DNA of 64,000 bases from Allobosea sp. WAO (GCF_001509835.1 NZ_JXTJ01000008.1:434001-498000), one strand, 5' to 3'; shown: positions 16,857 through 26,085, counted from the first letter of the stretch. Numbers and translations: made by a program. The notes: generated from the sequence alone by a model not told the origin.

Positions 16857-17144
16857 ATGCTGTTCCTCTACGCCTCACGAAAAGGTGAACGCGTGGCTAT
16901 GGAACAGGCGCAAAGACGCGGGCTCGCACGCCTCATGCTTCGTTGGCCGAACAGGCGCACGGAGCTGCGCGAGAAATTTGCCCGCGATCCGCGGCTGGTG
17001 GAGCTTTGCGAGGCCTATGAAGCCGCCTGCGAAGCCGCCGCATACTGGGCGAAATCTCCCGCGACAGTGAGCAAACAGCGGCTCGAGGAATACAACGCGC
17101 TCGCATCCGCGACAGAACAAGATATTCTGGAGAGGATTTCCTAA
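16857..17144 (+). CDS. Small hypothetical alpha-helical protein
   Basis: 95 aa from the ATG at 16857, with GAGGAG about 11 nt before it. A TTG at 16848 and an ATG at 16899 (MEQAQRRGLARLML) are other possible starts. The composition is strongly helical and charged (RRTELREKFARDPRLVELCEAYEAACEAAAYW). No signal peptide or known domain is recognised. It sits just upstream of the winged-helix regulator and shares its direction, so it may be a small partner or leader gene. Confidence 0.6.
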   Translation: MLFLYASRKGERVAMEQAQRRGLARLMLRWPNRRTELREKFARDPRLVELCEAYEAACEAAAYWAKSPATVSKQRLEEYNALASATEQDILERIS

Positions 17145-17265
17145 CTTCGCGGTTCCCGGTGCTGCCTCGGTGTAGGCTGTGCTCCTTGCCAACTGAACCG
17201 CCGTTGCGCCATTGTCATCGTGATCGGGGAAGCTGTTATTCAGTCCAGGCTTTGGAGGCGGAGCA

Positions 17266-18078
17266 ATGGACGAAAGTGTTTCGGCCCACGGCGCTGAGCC
17301 GCCATCTCATGAGATATTTGAATCGCTCCAAACTCTACTCGCGAACGACGCTCTGCGATTGTCGGAGCGCAACCGGCGATTCCTGTCCTTCGTGGTGATG
17401 CAGACCATCGAAGGCCGCTCGGACCGGATCAAGGCCTATTCGATCGGCGTCGATGTGTTCGGCCGCGATGATAGCTTCGACCCGACGGTCGACCCGATCG
17501 TCCGCATCGAGGCTACCCGGCTGCGGTCGGCGCTGACGGCCTATTATGAGGGGGCCGGGGCAGGGGACCGTATCAGGATCGCGATGCCGCGCGGCGGCTA
17601 TGTCCCGAGCTTTGCATGGTCGCCGGAATTCGCGGCAACCGTGGGCGCGTCGGAGGCGGCGAAAGCAGACCAGGCCGACACGGCACCGACGGCCACCGTG
17701 GTGATCCATGACCATTCCGGGCATTCCGATCCGGACGCCGAATTGCGTGGCGAGCTCTTCACCGACGCGCTGCTCTTGCTGCTGCGCAAGGCACGCTTCA
17801 AGACGCTCGTCGTGCCGCCGGCAGAACGCGCCGCCGCGTCGGGCGCGATCCAGGCGCTCTTCGCGCACCCCGGCGAAACCTATTCGCTCGACATCGCGGT
17901 GCGTCCGATGGCCGAGCGCCGCCGCTATTCCTGGCGCTTCAGCGACCTGCGCAACGGAGAGGTGCTGGCCTCCAATTTTCGCGAGTATGTCGCCAGGGCC
18001 ATGCCGTGCTTCGAGCAGATCGACGATCTGGCTCAGGACGCCACGAAATCGATCACGGCCGTGCTTGCAATGCGTTGA
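17266..18078 (+). CDS. Winged-helix (cyclase-associated/CadC-like) regulator with TolB-like C-terminal domain
   Basis: 270 aa. Residues about 30-110 hold the conserved block found at the N-terminus of many rhizobial adenylate-cyclase/TPR regulators: LSERNRRFLSFVV, RIKAYSIGVDVFGR, FDPTVDPIVRIEATRLRSAL, YY, RIAMPRGGYVPSF. This reads as a winged-helix DNA-binding domain. Residues 140-265 resemble a TolB/FlgO-like nucleoside-independent fold (TVVIHDHSGHSD, ELRGELFTDALLLLLRKA). No cyclase, TPR or transmembrane part is present, so this is a short stand-alone form. It lies immediately upstream of the arylsulfatase operon, and a palindrome copy lies 20 bp after its stop. It is the best candidate regulator of this locus. 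Confidence 0.75.
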   Translation: MDESVSAHGAEPPSHEIFESLQTLLANDALRLSERNRRFLSFVVMQTIEGRSDRIKAYSIGVDVFGRDDSFDPTVDPIVRIEATRLRSALTAYYEGAGAGDRIRIAMPRGGYVPSFAWSPEFAATVGASEAAKADQADTAPTATVVIHDHSGHSDPDAELRGELFTDALLLLLRKARFKTLVVPPAERAAASGAIQALFAHPGETYSLDIAVRPMAERRRYSWRFSDLRNGEVLASNFREYVARAMPCFEQIDDLAQDATKSITAVLAMR

Positions 18079-18097
18079 GGCGGGCAGGCCAGGTACG

Positions 18098-18112
18098 CTG
18101 ATACAGTTACAG
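18098..18112. promoter_or_regulatory. Palindromic operator candidate, site 3 (CTGATACAGTTACAG)
   Basis: Matches the perfect palindrome at 26521 in 12 of 15 positions. It lies 102 bp before the arylsulfatase start, nearly the same spacing as site 1 to its gene (100 bp). Confidence 0.5.
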
Positions 18113-18214
18113 GCTTAGGCCCATCCTGCCCCCATGCAAGTCTCCGCCGCGCGCCGGCTTTGCGGTCGTGATGACGCGCAAGGCCCGGCGAGCGCCCGCA
18201 ATCGGGAGAGTCTC

Positions 18215-19807
18215 ATGGGACGCCAGAAATTCCTCGCCGCGGTTGGCCTCGTCGTCGGGCTGGGGCTGTCGGCGATGCCGGCGCAGGCCCAGCCGGCGCC
18301 GAGCCCCAATACCGCGAAGCCGAACATCCTGGTGATCTTCGGCGACGATGTCGGTCAGTCGAACATCAGCGCCTATTCGCACGGTCTTGTCGGCTATCGC
18401 ACGCCGAACATCGACCGGATCGCCAAGGAAGGCATGATGTTCACCGACTATTATGCGGAGAACAGCTGCACGGCCGGGCGCTCGACCTTCATCACCGGCC
18501 AGGTCTGCCTGCGCACCGGCCTCTGCAAGGTCGGCATCCCCGGCGCGACCGTCGGCCTCCAGGATCGCGACGTGACCATCGCCGAGGCGCTGAAGCCGCT
18601 CGGCTACGCCACCGGCCAGTTTGGCAAGAACCATCTCGGCGACCGCGACGAGTACCTGCCGACACGGCACGGCTTCGACGAGTTCTTCGGCAATCTCTAC
18701 CACCTCAATGCCGAAGAGGAGCCGGAGCGGCCGTATTATCCGAAGAACGATACCGAATTCGTCAAGTCGAGTTCGCCGCGCGGCGTGCTGAAGTCGTCGG
18801 CCGATGGCAAGATCGAGGACACCGGGCCGCTGACGCGCAAGCGCATGGAGACGGTGGACGACGAGACCACGGCCGGCGCGATCGACTTCATGCAGCGTCA
18901 GGTGCGGGCCAACAAACCGTTCTTCACCTGGATGAACACGACCCGCATGCATGCCTTCACGCATGTGCGGGAGTCGATGAAGGGCCAGAGCGGCATGCCC
19001 GGCAATGACTACGCCGACGGCATGATCGAGCATGACGGCGATGTCGGCAAGCTGCTGAAGGCGATCGACGATCTCGGCGTCGCCAATAACACCATTGTCA
19101 TCTACACCACCGACAACGGCCCGAACCAATGGTCCTGGCCGGACGCGGCGACCACCCAGTTCCGCAGCGAGAAGGACACCAACTGGGAGGGTGCCTTCCG
19201 GGTGCCGGCGATGATCCGCTGGCCCGGCAAGGTCAAGGCCGGCGAGGTCTCGAACGAGATGATCTCGGGGCTCGACTGGTTCCCGACGCTGGTGGCAGCC
19301 GCGGGCGATGGAGAGATCAAGGACAAGCTCGCCAAGGGGACATCGCTCGGCAGCAAGCAGGCCAAGGTCCACCTCGATGGTTACAACCAGCTGCCCTATC
19401 TGACTGGGCAGCAGCCGAAATCGGCCCGAAACGAGTTCTTCTACTTCAACGATGACGGCGAACTGGTTGCCTATCGCCACGACAATTGGAAGATCGTGTT
19501 CTGCGAGCAGCGTCAGCCCGGCGGTTTCACGGTCTGGTCGAACCCGTTCACCTGCCTGCGCGCTCCGAAGGTCTTCAACCTGCGGATGGACCCGATGGAA
19601 CGGGCCGATATCGTCTCGGACCAGTACTATGACTGGCTCGCCAAGAACGCCTACCTCATCCAGTACGGCGTTTATAAGGTCGCGCCGTTCCTCCAGACCT
19701 TCACGAACTATCCGCCGAGCCAGCGGCCGGCGAGCTTCAGCGTCGACCAGATGGTGGCGGCGCTGATGCGCAACCTGGATCAGACGGCAAGCAAGGCCGC
19801 AAAATAA
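18215..19807 (+). CDS. Arylsulfatase (type I, formylglycine-dependent), Sec-exported
   Basis: 530 aa from the ATG at 18215 (Shine-Dalgarno GGGAGAG). Sec signal peptide about residues 1-25 (ends MPAQAQ). Metal-binding DD at 44-45 follows NILVIFGDD. The formylglycine site is C85-T-A-G-R (CxAxR type). Further sulfatase landmarks are GKNHLGD, the KPFFTW segment and YTTDNG. Hydrolyses sulfate esters in the periplasm or beyond. It needs oxidation of C85 by the formylglycine-generating enzyme encoded at 23426. It is closely similar to the second sulfatase at 24409. The open frame upstream to 18134 is not needed for the product. Confidence 0.95.
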   Translation: MGRQKFLAAVGLVVGLGLSAMPAQAQPAPSPNTAKPNILVIFGDDVGQSNISAYSHGLVGYRTPNIDRIAKEGMMFTDYYAENSCTAGRSTFITGQVCLRTGLCKVGIPGATVGLQDRDVTIAEALKPLGYATGQFGKNHLGDRDEYLPTRHGFDEFFGNLYHLNAEEEPERPYYPKNDTEFVKSSSPRGVLKSSADGKIEDTGPLTRKRMETVDDETTAGAIDFMQRQVRANKPFFTWMNTTRMHAFTHVRESMKGQSGMPGNDYADGMIEHDGDVGKLLKAIDDLGVANNTIVIYTTDNGPNQWSWPDAATTQFRSEKDTNWEGAFRVPAMIRWPGKVKAGEVSNEMISGLDWFPTLVAAAGDGEIKDKLAKGTSLGSKQAKVHLDGYNQLPYLTGQQPKSARNEFFYFNDDGELVAYRHDNWKIVFCEQRQPGGFTVWSNPFTCLRAPKVFNLRMDPMERADIVSDQYYDWLAKNAYLIQYGVYKVAPFLQTFTNYPPSQRPASFSVDQMVAALMRNLDQTASKAAK

Positions 19808-19808
19808 T

Positions 19809-19842
19809 CGCGCGAACGTCGGCCGGCTCGCACCTTCGCGCG
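19809..19842. terminator. Hairpin after the first arylsulfatase gene
   Basis: CGCGCGAA (19809-19816) and TTCGCGCG (19835-19842) form a perfect 8-bp stem with an 18-nt loop, starting 1 nt after the stop codon. No U-tract follows. Partial attenuation or mRNA stabilisation is more likely than full termination, since the next gene lies 28 bp beyond. Confidence 0.4.
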
Positions 19843-19870
19843 GCCGGCGATGTCCTGGATGGGTGGTTAA

Positions 19871-21322
19871 ATGGGTAGCTATCGCGGAACTTCACCTCTC
19901 GCCATCCTGGCGCCGAACCGACGCCAGATTATTGCCGGGACGGCGGCGACGCTGGTGGCTGGGGTTTCCGGCACTGCGCCGGGCTTCGCGCAGTCGGTAT
20001 CGCCCGGGGAGGCGCGTGCAATCGCCAAGGAGGCGACGATCTACGGCTTCCCAATGGTGGACAGCTATCGCATCCAGCATTCCTACTTCGTCGACAGCGC
20101 AGGCCCAGAATACAAGGGGCCGTGGAACACGCTGATCAACAATGCGCGGGTCTACACGCCCGACGACAAGGCGATCCAGACACCGAATTCCGACACGCCC
20201 TATTCCTATGTCGGGGCCGATCTGCGGGCCGAGCCGCTCGTCTTCACCGTGCCAGCGGTCGAGAAGGGACGCTACTACGCGCTTCAGTTCATCGACATGT
20301 ACACCTTCGACTTCGCCTATGTCGGTAGCCGCGCCACCGGTAACGGCGCCGGCAGCTATCTGCTCGCCGGCCCGCGCTGGAAGGGCGACAAGCCCAAGGG
20401 CGTGAAGTCGGTGATCCGCTGCGAGACCGATTTCGCCTTCGTGCTCTACCGGACGCAGCTTTTCGACCCGGCCGATATCGAGAAGGTCAAGGCGATCCAG
20501 GCCGGCTACAAGGTCCAGACGCTGTCGCAGTTCGAGGGACGCTCGGCGCCGGTAGTCGCGCCTGCCGTGGCTTTCGTAAAGCCGCTCGGTCCGGAACAGG
20601 AGCGCAGTTCGCTCGAGTTCTTCGGTCTCCTGAACTTCCTTCTGCAGTTCTGTCCGACGCACCCCTCCGAAAAGGCCTTGATGCAGCGCTTTGCCGGAAT
20701 CGGCGTCGGTGCCGGCAAACGCTTCGATGCCAACGCGCTCTCGCCCGAGATGCGCACGGCGCTCCAGGAGGGCATGGCGGACGGTTGGACGGCGTTCGCC
20801 ACCTACAAGGCGACGGAACTCGACACCGGCAAGCGAACCAGCGCCGACGGCTTCGGTACGCGCGCCTTCCTCAACAACGACTACATGTCCCGCATGTCGG
20901 CAGCCGCGCTCGGCATCTACGGAAACGCGAAGCAGGAGGCGCTCTATCCTGCCTACTTCGTCGATTCCACCGGCCAGAAGCTGGAGGGTGCGAACCGCTA
21001 CGTTCTGCGCTTCCCGGCGCGGCAGCTGCCGCCGGTCAACGCCTTCTGGTCGCTGACCATGTACCAGCTGCCGGAGAGCCTGCTCTACGCCAATCCGATC
21101 AACCGCTACCTGATCAACTCGCCGATGGTACCCTCGCTGAAGCGCGATCCGGATGGCGGCGTCACGATCCATGTCCAGCACGAATCTCCCGGGAAGGACC
21201 GGGAGGCGAACTGGCTGCCGGCGCCCGCCGGGCCGTTCTTCGCGGTGATGCGGCTGTACTGGCCCAAGCAGCCGGCGTTGAATGGAAAATGGAAAGCGCC
21301 CGCACTGGCGCGGGCAAGCTGA
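19871..21322 (+). CDS. DUF1254/DUF1214 secreted protein
   Basis: 483 aa. The N-terminal export signal has NRRQIIAG followed by a hydrophobic run ending GFAQS, so it could use Tat or Sec. DUF1254 is recognised by EATIYGFPMVDSYRIQHSYF and PNSDTPYSYVGADLRAEP. DUF1214 follows near the C-terminus (NAFWSLTMYQLPESLLYANPINRYLINS, and LNGKW). The family has no firm biochemical function. In Hyphomicrobiales it is often found with sulfatases and porin-like proteins. It lies between the two sulfatase genes and 16 bp before a second DUF1254-type gene. Confidence 0.9.
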   Translation: MGSYRGTSPLAILAPNRRQIIAGTAATLVAGVSGTAPGFAQSVSPGEARAIAKEATIYGFPMVDSYRIQHSYFVDSAGPEYKGPWNTLINNARVYTPDDKAIQTPNSDTPYSYVGADLRAEPLVFTVPAVEKGRYYALQFIDMYTFDFAYVGSRATGNGAGSYLLAGPRWKGDKPKGVKSVIRCETDFAFVLYRTQLFDPADIEKVKAIQAGYKVQTLSQFEGRSAPVVAPAVAFVKPLGPEQERSSLEFFGLLNFLLQFCPTHPSEKALMQRFAGIGVGAGKRFDANALSPEMRTALQEGMADGWTAFATYKATELDTGKRTSADGFGTRAFLNNDYMSRMSAAALGIYGNAKQEALYPAYFVDSTGQKLEGANRYVLRFPARQLPPVNAFWSLTMYQLPESLLYANPINRYLINSPMVPSLKRDPDGGVTIHVQHESPGKDREANWLPAPAGPFFAVMRLYWPKQPALNGKWKAPALARAS

Positions 21323-21338
21323 CGCGAGGAGCCGTTAG

Positions 21339-22370
21339 ATGACGACCAGGCGGGTAATCAGTGCTTTCGCCATCATGCTCGCCGCGACCGGTGCGGCGCG
21401 CGCCCAAGCCGCCGGCGGAGCCGCCGTGCCGGTTGGCGTCGACAACTTCATCCGCGCTGAATCCGATCTCTATCTGGGCAACATGGTCAGGGATGGCGGC
21501 TTCGGGAAATTCCTGCACCGGCGCGAGCCGGCCTCTATCGACGACCAGACGGTCATCCGGCTCAACCGCGACACCCTCTATTCGGCCGCCGTCTTCGATC
21601 TCGATGCCGGCCCGGTGACGATCAAGCTGCCCGATGCCGGCAAGCGCTTCATGTCGATGCAGGTCATCAACCAGGATCACTATGTCCCGGCGGTCTACTA
21701 TGGAGCCGGCAGCCACACCCTCACCAGGTCCAACGTTGGCACGCGCTATGCGATCGTCGGAATTCGCACCCTCGTCGATCCCAAGGACCCGAAGGACGTG
21801 CAGCAGGTTCACGCCCTGCAGGACGCGATCAAGGTCAGCCAGAAGAGCGCCGGCAAGTTCGAGGTGCCGAACTGGGATCAGGCCAGCCAGAAGAAGGTCC
21901 GCGACGCGCTGCTCGTGCTGGGCTCGACGATTCCGGACTTCAAGAAGGCGTTCGGCACCAAGAAGGAGGTGGACCCGATCCGGCACCTGATCGGCACCGC
22001 GCTGGGCTGGGGCGGAAACCCGGACAAGGATGCGGTCTACCTCAACGTCACGCCGACGGGGAACGACGGGAAAACGGTCTACAAGCTCGTCGTCAAGGAT
22101 GTGCCGGTGAACGGCTTCTGGTCGGTCAGCCTCTACAATGCCGAGGGCTACTACCAGAAGAACCCTTACGACGCGTACGCGCTCAACAACCTCACCGCTG
22201 CGAAAAGCCTTGACGGCTCGATCGCCATCCAGTTCGGCGGCTGCGACGGCAAGGTCCCCAATTGCCTGCCGACCATGCCCGGCTGGAACTACACGGTGCG
22301 GCTCTATCGCCCGAAGGCCGAGATCCTGAACGGCAAATGGAGCTTCCCGCGGCCTCAGCCGGTTTCGTGA
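21339..22370 (+). CDS. DUF1254/DUF1214-family secreted protein (second, shorter)
   Basis: 343 aa. Sec signal MTTRRVISAFAIMLAATGAARAQ. The DUF1254-like part is RAESDLYLGNMVRDGGFGKF and RLNRDTLYSAAVFDL. The DUF1214-like part is VNGFWSVSLYNAEGYYQKN, and it ends in ILNGKWSFPRPQ, matching LNGKW in the preceding protein. The pair probably arose by duplication and divergence and may form a complex. The spacing of 16 bp indicates one operon. Confidence 0.88.
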   Translation: MTTRRVISAFAIMLAATGAARAQAAGGAAVPVGVDNFIRAESDLYLGNMVRDGGFGKFLHRREPASIDDQTVIRLNRDTLYSAAVFDLDAGPVTIKLPDAGKRFMSMQVINQDHYVPAVYYGAGSHTLTRSNVGTRYAIVGIRTLVDPKDPKDVQQVHALQDAIKVSQKSAGKFEVPNWDQASQKKVRDALLVLGSTIPDFKKAFGTKKEVDPIRHLIGTALGWGGNPDKDAVYLNVTPTGNDGKTVYKLVVKDVPVNGFWSVSLYNAEGYYQKNPYDAYALNNLTAAKSLDGSIAIQFGGCDGKVPNCLPTMPGWNYTVRLYRPKAEILNGKWSFPRPQPVS

Positions 22371-22409
22371 GCCGCGGCTCGACAGGGCGCGTTTCAGAAG
22401 GAGAGGTGG

Positions 22410-23411
22410 ATGTTGAACCGACGAGCCTTCTGCACAGCCCTTCTGATCGCTGGGCTATTGGGCTGGGGCGGCGGCGCTCTCGCCCAGAGCGACCCGCTGC
22501 CGTCCTGGAACGACGGCAAGGCCAAGCAGGCGATCCTCGATTTCGTCGGCAAGGTGACGCGCGAGGGCGGTCCGGACTTCGTCAAGCCGGCCGAGCGCAT
22601 CGCCACCTTCGACAATGACGGCACGCTCTGGGCCGAGCAGCCGGCCTATTTCCAGCTGCTCTTCGCCTTCGACGAGATCAAGCGGCAGGTTGCGGAGAAG
22701 CCGGGATTGAAGAGCAAGGAGCCTTATCGCTCCGTGCTCGCGCGCGATCTCAAGGGTCTGACCGCGGACGGCAACAAGGGCCTGCTTCAGGTCATGGCCC
22801 TGACCCATTCAGGCATGACCACCGAGGCGTTCGAAGCTTCTGTCGCCAACTGGCTGAGCTCGGCCCGCCATCCGACCAAGCAGCGCCTCTACACCGAGAT
22901 GGTCTACCAGCCCCAGCTCGAATTGCTCGCCTATCTTCGCGCCAACGGCTTCAAGACCTTCATCGTCTCCGGCGGCGGCGTCGAATTCATGCGGGTCTTC
23001 GCCGACAAGGTCTATGGCATCCCGCCTGAGCAGGTCGTCGGCTCGTCGGGCGTGGTCAAGTTCCGCATGGACGCGGCTGGAAAGCCTCAGCTGTTCAAGG
23101 AAGGCAAGGTCGAATTCATCGATGACGGGCCGGGCAAGCCGGTCGGCATCAATCGCTTCATCGGCCGGCGTCCGATCCTCGCCTTCGGCAATTCCGACGG
23201 CGACCTCCAGATGCTGCAGTACACGGCGGGGGGCAGCGGTCCGCGGCTGGCGCTGATCGTCCACCACACCGATGCCGAGCGCGAATGGGCCTATGATCGC
23301 AAGTCGCAGATCGGCAAGCTCGACAAGGCGCTCGACGAGGCAGCGGCCAAGGGCTGGACGGTCATCGATATGAAGCAGGACTGGAAGACCGTCTTTCCTG
23401 GAAGTCGCTAG
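22410..23411 (+). CDS. Secreted HAD-superfamily phosphatase-like hydrolase
   Basis: 333 aa. The signal peptide has RR near its start (MLNRRAFCTALLIAGLL...ALAQ). HAD motif I is D68-N-D-G-T. Motif II is the IVSGGG Ser. Motif IV is FGNSDGDLQML. The order matches the phosphoserine-phosphatase-like branch with a helical cap. An exported phosphatase next to sulfatases suggests joint removal of phosphate and sulfate from an external substrate (inference). It lies 39 bp after the DUF1254 gene and 14 bp before the formylglycine-generating enzyme. Confidence 0.88.
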   Translation: MLNRRAFCTALLIAGLLGWGGGALAQSDPLPSWNDGKAKQAILDFVGKVTREGGPDFVKPAERIATFDNDGTLWAEQPAYFQLLFAFDEIKRQVAEKPGLKSKEPYRSVLARDLKGLTADGNKGLLQVMALTHSGMTTEAFEASVANWLSSARHPTKQRLYTEMVYQPQLELLAYLRANGFKTFIVSGGGVEFMRVFADKVYGIPPEQVVGSSGVVKFRMDAAGKPQLFKEGKVEFIDDGPGKPVGINRFIGRRPILAFGNSDGDLQMLQYTAGGSGPRLALIVHHTDAEREWAYDRKSQIGKLDKALDEAAAKGWTVIDMKQDWKTVFPGSR

Positions 23412-23425
23412 GGCAGGGTCAATAC

Positions 23426-24373
23426 ATGCTGGACAGGCCGGTTCTCACCCATGGCATGCGGCGCGTCGAAGGCGGCACCTTCCGCATGGGCTCGGACGTG
23501 CACTACGCCGAGGAGGCGCCGAGCCACCGGGTCAGCGTCGACGGCTTCTGGATCGACGAGACGCCGATCACAAACGCTCAGTTCCGCGCCTTTGTCGAGG
23601 CCACCGGGCATGTCACCTTCGCCGAGATCGCTCCCGACCCGAAGGATTATCCCGGTGCCTTGCCGCATATGCTGCGGGCGGGATCGCTGATGTTCAATCC
23701 GCCGACGCATCCGGTCGATCTGCGTGACTGGTCGCAATGGTGGACGTTCAAGTTCGGCGCGACCTGGCGCAAGCCCTATGGCGCGGGCTCCTCGATCAAG
23801 GGGCTGGACGATCATCCCGTCGTCCACGTCGCCTATCGCGATGCGCAGGCCTATGCGGCCTGGGCCGGCAAGGCATTGCCGACAGAGGCGGAATGGGAGT
23901 TTGCCGCCTGGGGCGGGCGCGAAGGCAGCGAATTCGCCTGGGGCGATGAGCTCACGCCGGAAGGCCGCCATATGGCGAACACCTGGCAGGGCAGCTTCCC
24001 GCACGAGAACACCAAGGACGATGGCTGGGCCCGGACCTCGCCCGTCCGCAGCTATCCGCCCAATGGCTACGGGCTCTACGACATGATCGGCAATGTCTGG
24101 GAATTGACCTCCGATTTCTGGTCCACCCGCCATCAGGCCGATGCGCCGAAGGCCTGCTGCGTGCCGCAGAACCCGCGCGGCGGCCCCGAAGCCGACAGCT
24201 ACGACCCCCGCCAGCCGGAGATCCTTATCCCGCGCCGGGTCCTGAAGGGCGGCTCGCATCTTTGCGCGCCGAGCTATTGCCGCCGCTACCGCCCGGCCGC
24301 GCGGCACGCCGAGCCCGTCGACACATCGACGAGCCATGTCGGCTTCCGCTGCGTCGTGAGGACGGAAACCTAA
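23426..24373 (+). CDS. Formylglycine-generating enzyme (SUMF1/FGE family)
   Basis: 315 aa, no signal peptide, so cytoplasmic. FGE-sulfatase domain over the whole length: GGTFRMGSD near the start, VSVDGFWIDETPITNAQFRAF, LPTEAEWEFAAWGG, NGYGLYDMIGNVWELTSDF, and C280-APSY-C285-RRYRPAAR, the two cysteines that bind copper in aerobic FGEs. It oxidises the Cys of the CxAxR motif in both neighbouring sulfatases (C85 and C110) before export. Placement between the two sulfatase genes makes the substrate assignment strong. Confidence 0.95.
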   Translation: MLDRPVLTHGMRRVEGGTFRMGSDVHYAEEAPSHRVSVDGFWIDETPITNAQFRAFVEATGHVTFAEIAPDPKDYPGALPHMLRAGSLMFNPPTHPVDLRDWSQWWTFKFGATWRKPYGAGSSIKGLDDHPVVHVAYRDAQAYAAWAGKALPTEAEWEFAAWGGREGSEFAWGDELTPEGRHMANTWQGSFPHENTKDDGWARTSPVRSYPPNGYGLYDMIGNVWELTSDFWSTRHQADAPKACCVPQNPRGGPEADSYDPRQPEILIPRRVLKGGSHLCAPSYCRRYRPAARHAEPVDTSTSHVGFRCVVRTET

Positions 24374-24408
24374 CTAGTCCAGCCCCGCATGCCTAAGGAG
24401 GATGTTCG

Positions 24409-26043
24409 ATGACAGCAGACCCGAACAAGACCGACCAGACTGCGACTGCAAGGGACGACATCGACCTCAATCGCCGCCGTATCCTGCTGTCCGGGACGGC
24501 CTTCGTGGCCGCCGCCGCGGCCGGCACCCAGGCCCCGGCGCAGCAGCCGGCCGCCACGCCGCAGGCGAGCGCCGGTTCCGGCCGCCAGCCGAACATCCTC
24601 GTCATCTGGGGCGACGATATCGGCACCTGGAACATCAGCCACAACAATCGCGGCATGATGGGCTACCAGACCCCGAACATCGACCGCATCGCCAGGGAAG
24701 GTGTCGCGTTCACCGACTATTACGGCCAGCAGAGCTGCACTGCGGGACGCGCCGCCTTCATCGGCGGGAACGTCCCGGTGCGGACCGGCATGACCAAGGT
24801 CGGGCTGCCGGGCGCCAAGGAGGGCTGGCAGAAAACCGACGTCACCATGGCGACGGTGCTGAAGTCGCGGGGCTATGCCACCGGCCAGTTCGGCAAGAAC
24901 CATCAGGGTGACCGCGACGAGCACCTGCCGACCCAGCACGGCTTCGACGAGTTCCTCGGCAATCTCTACCACCTCAACGCCGAGGAGGAGCCGGAGAACT
25001 TCGATTACCCGAAGGATCCCGAGTTCCGGAAGAAATTCGGACCGCGCGGCGTGATCAAGGCCTCGGCCGATGGCAAGATCGAGGATACCGGGCCGCTGAC
25101 CAAGAAGCGGATGGAAACCATCGACGAGGAGACGCTCGCGGCAGCGAAGGATTTCATCCAGCGCCAGGTTCGGGCCAACAAGCCCTTCTTCACCTGGTGG
25201 AACGCGACGCGGATGCATTTCCGCACCCACCTCAAGTCCGCCAGCCGTGGCAAGTCGGGCCAGGACGAGTACTCGGACGGCATGGTCGAGCATGATGGAA
25301 TGGTCGGCGAATTGCTCAAGCTCGTCGACGATCTCGGCATCGCGAACGATACGATCGTCTTCTACTCGACCGACAACGGCCCGCACTACAATACCTGGCC
25401 CGATGCCGGCACGACGCCCTTCCGCAGCGAGAAGAACTCGAACTGGGAAGGCGCCTATCGCGTGCCGGCCTTCGTTCGCTGGCCGGGCAAGTTCCCGGCG
25501 GGCACGACGCTGAACGGCATTTTCGCACATGAGGACTGGCTGCCGACCTTTGCCGCCGCGGCGGGCGCGCCGGACATCGCGGAGCAGCTGCTCAAGGGCG
25601 TGACGCTCAACGGGCGCCCCTACAAGAACCACATCGATGGCTACAACCAGCTCGACTATCTCTCCGGCAAGACCAAGGAATCGCCGCGCAAGGAGTTCTG
25701 GTACGTTAACGACGATGGCCAGGTCGTCGCGGCGCGCTACGAGGACTGGAAGGTCGTCTTCCTGGAGAACCGCGGTCAGGCGTTCGGTGTCTGGCGCGAG
25801 CCGTTCACCGAACTGCGCGTGCCATTGTTGTTCCATCTCCGCCGCGACCCGTTCGAGAAGGCGCAGCACAATGCCAACGTCTACAATGACTGGTTCCTGG
25901 ACCGTGCCTTCGTCCTCGTCCCGATCCAGGGGCTTGCGGCGAAGTTCCTCCAGTCGATGAAGGAGTATCCGCCGAGCCAGACGCCCGGCTCCTTCAACCT
26001 GACTAAGATCGAGGAGCAGTTGCGGGCGAGTGCCACTCGCTGA
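24409..26043 (+). CDS. Arylsulfatase (type I), Tat-type signal
   Basis: 544 aa, with an AAGGAGG Shine-Dalgarno just upstream. The N-terminus carries a long polar stretch and LNRRRILLSGTAFVAAAAA (RR at 22-24), a twin-arginine pattern, unlike the plain Sec signal of its paralogue. Metal site GDD at 68-70. Formylglycine site C110-T-A-G-R. The rest aligns closely with the sulfatase at 18215 (GKNHQGDRDEHLPTQHGFDEF, YNQLDYLSG). Export after folding would fit modification by cytoplasmic FGE. A strong terminator-like hairpin follows. Confidence 0.95.
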   Translation: MTADPNKTDQTATARDDIDLNRRRILLSGTAFVAAAAAGTQAPAQQPAATPQASAGSGRQPNILVIWGDDIGTWNISHNNRGMMGYQTPNIDRIAREGVAFTDYYGQQSCTAGRAAFIGGNVPVRTGMTKVGLPGAKEGWQKTDVTMATVLKSRGYATGQFGKNHQGDRDEHLPTQHGFDEFLGNLYHLNAEEEPENFDYPKDPEFRKKFGPRGVIKASADGKIEDTGPLTKKRMETIDEETLAAAKDFIQRQVRANKPFFTWWNATRMHFRTHLKSASRGKSGQDEYSDGMVEHDGMVGELLKLVDDLGIANDTIVFYSTDNGPHYNTWPDAGTTPFRSEKNSNWEGAYRVPAFVRWPGKFPAGTTLNGIFAHEDWLPTFAAAAGAPDIAEQLLKGVTLNGRPYKNHIDGYNQLDYLSGKTKESPRKEFWYVNDDGQVVAARYEDWKVVFLENRGQAFGVWREPFTELRVPLLFHLRRDPFEKAQHNANVYNDWFLDRAFVLVPIQGLAAKFLQSMKEYPPSQTPGSFNLTKIEEQLRASATR

Positions 26044-26053
26044 GCCGATCAAC

Positions 26054-26085
26054 GCGGCCCCTTGCTCTCGCGGCAAAGGGGCCGC
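26054..26085 (+). terminator. Terminator-like hairpin after the second sulfatase
   Basis: GCGGCCCCTT (26054-26063) pairs perfectly with AAGGGGCCGC (26076-26085), 12-nt loop, 10 nt after the stop codon. The trailing sequence ATCCTC is only weakly U-rich. Its position suggests the end of the sulfatase operon. Confidence 0.65.
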
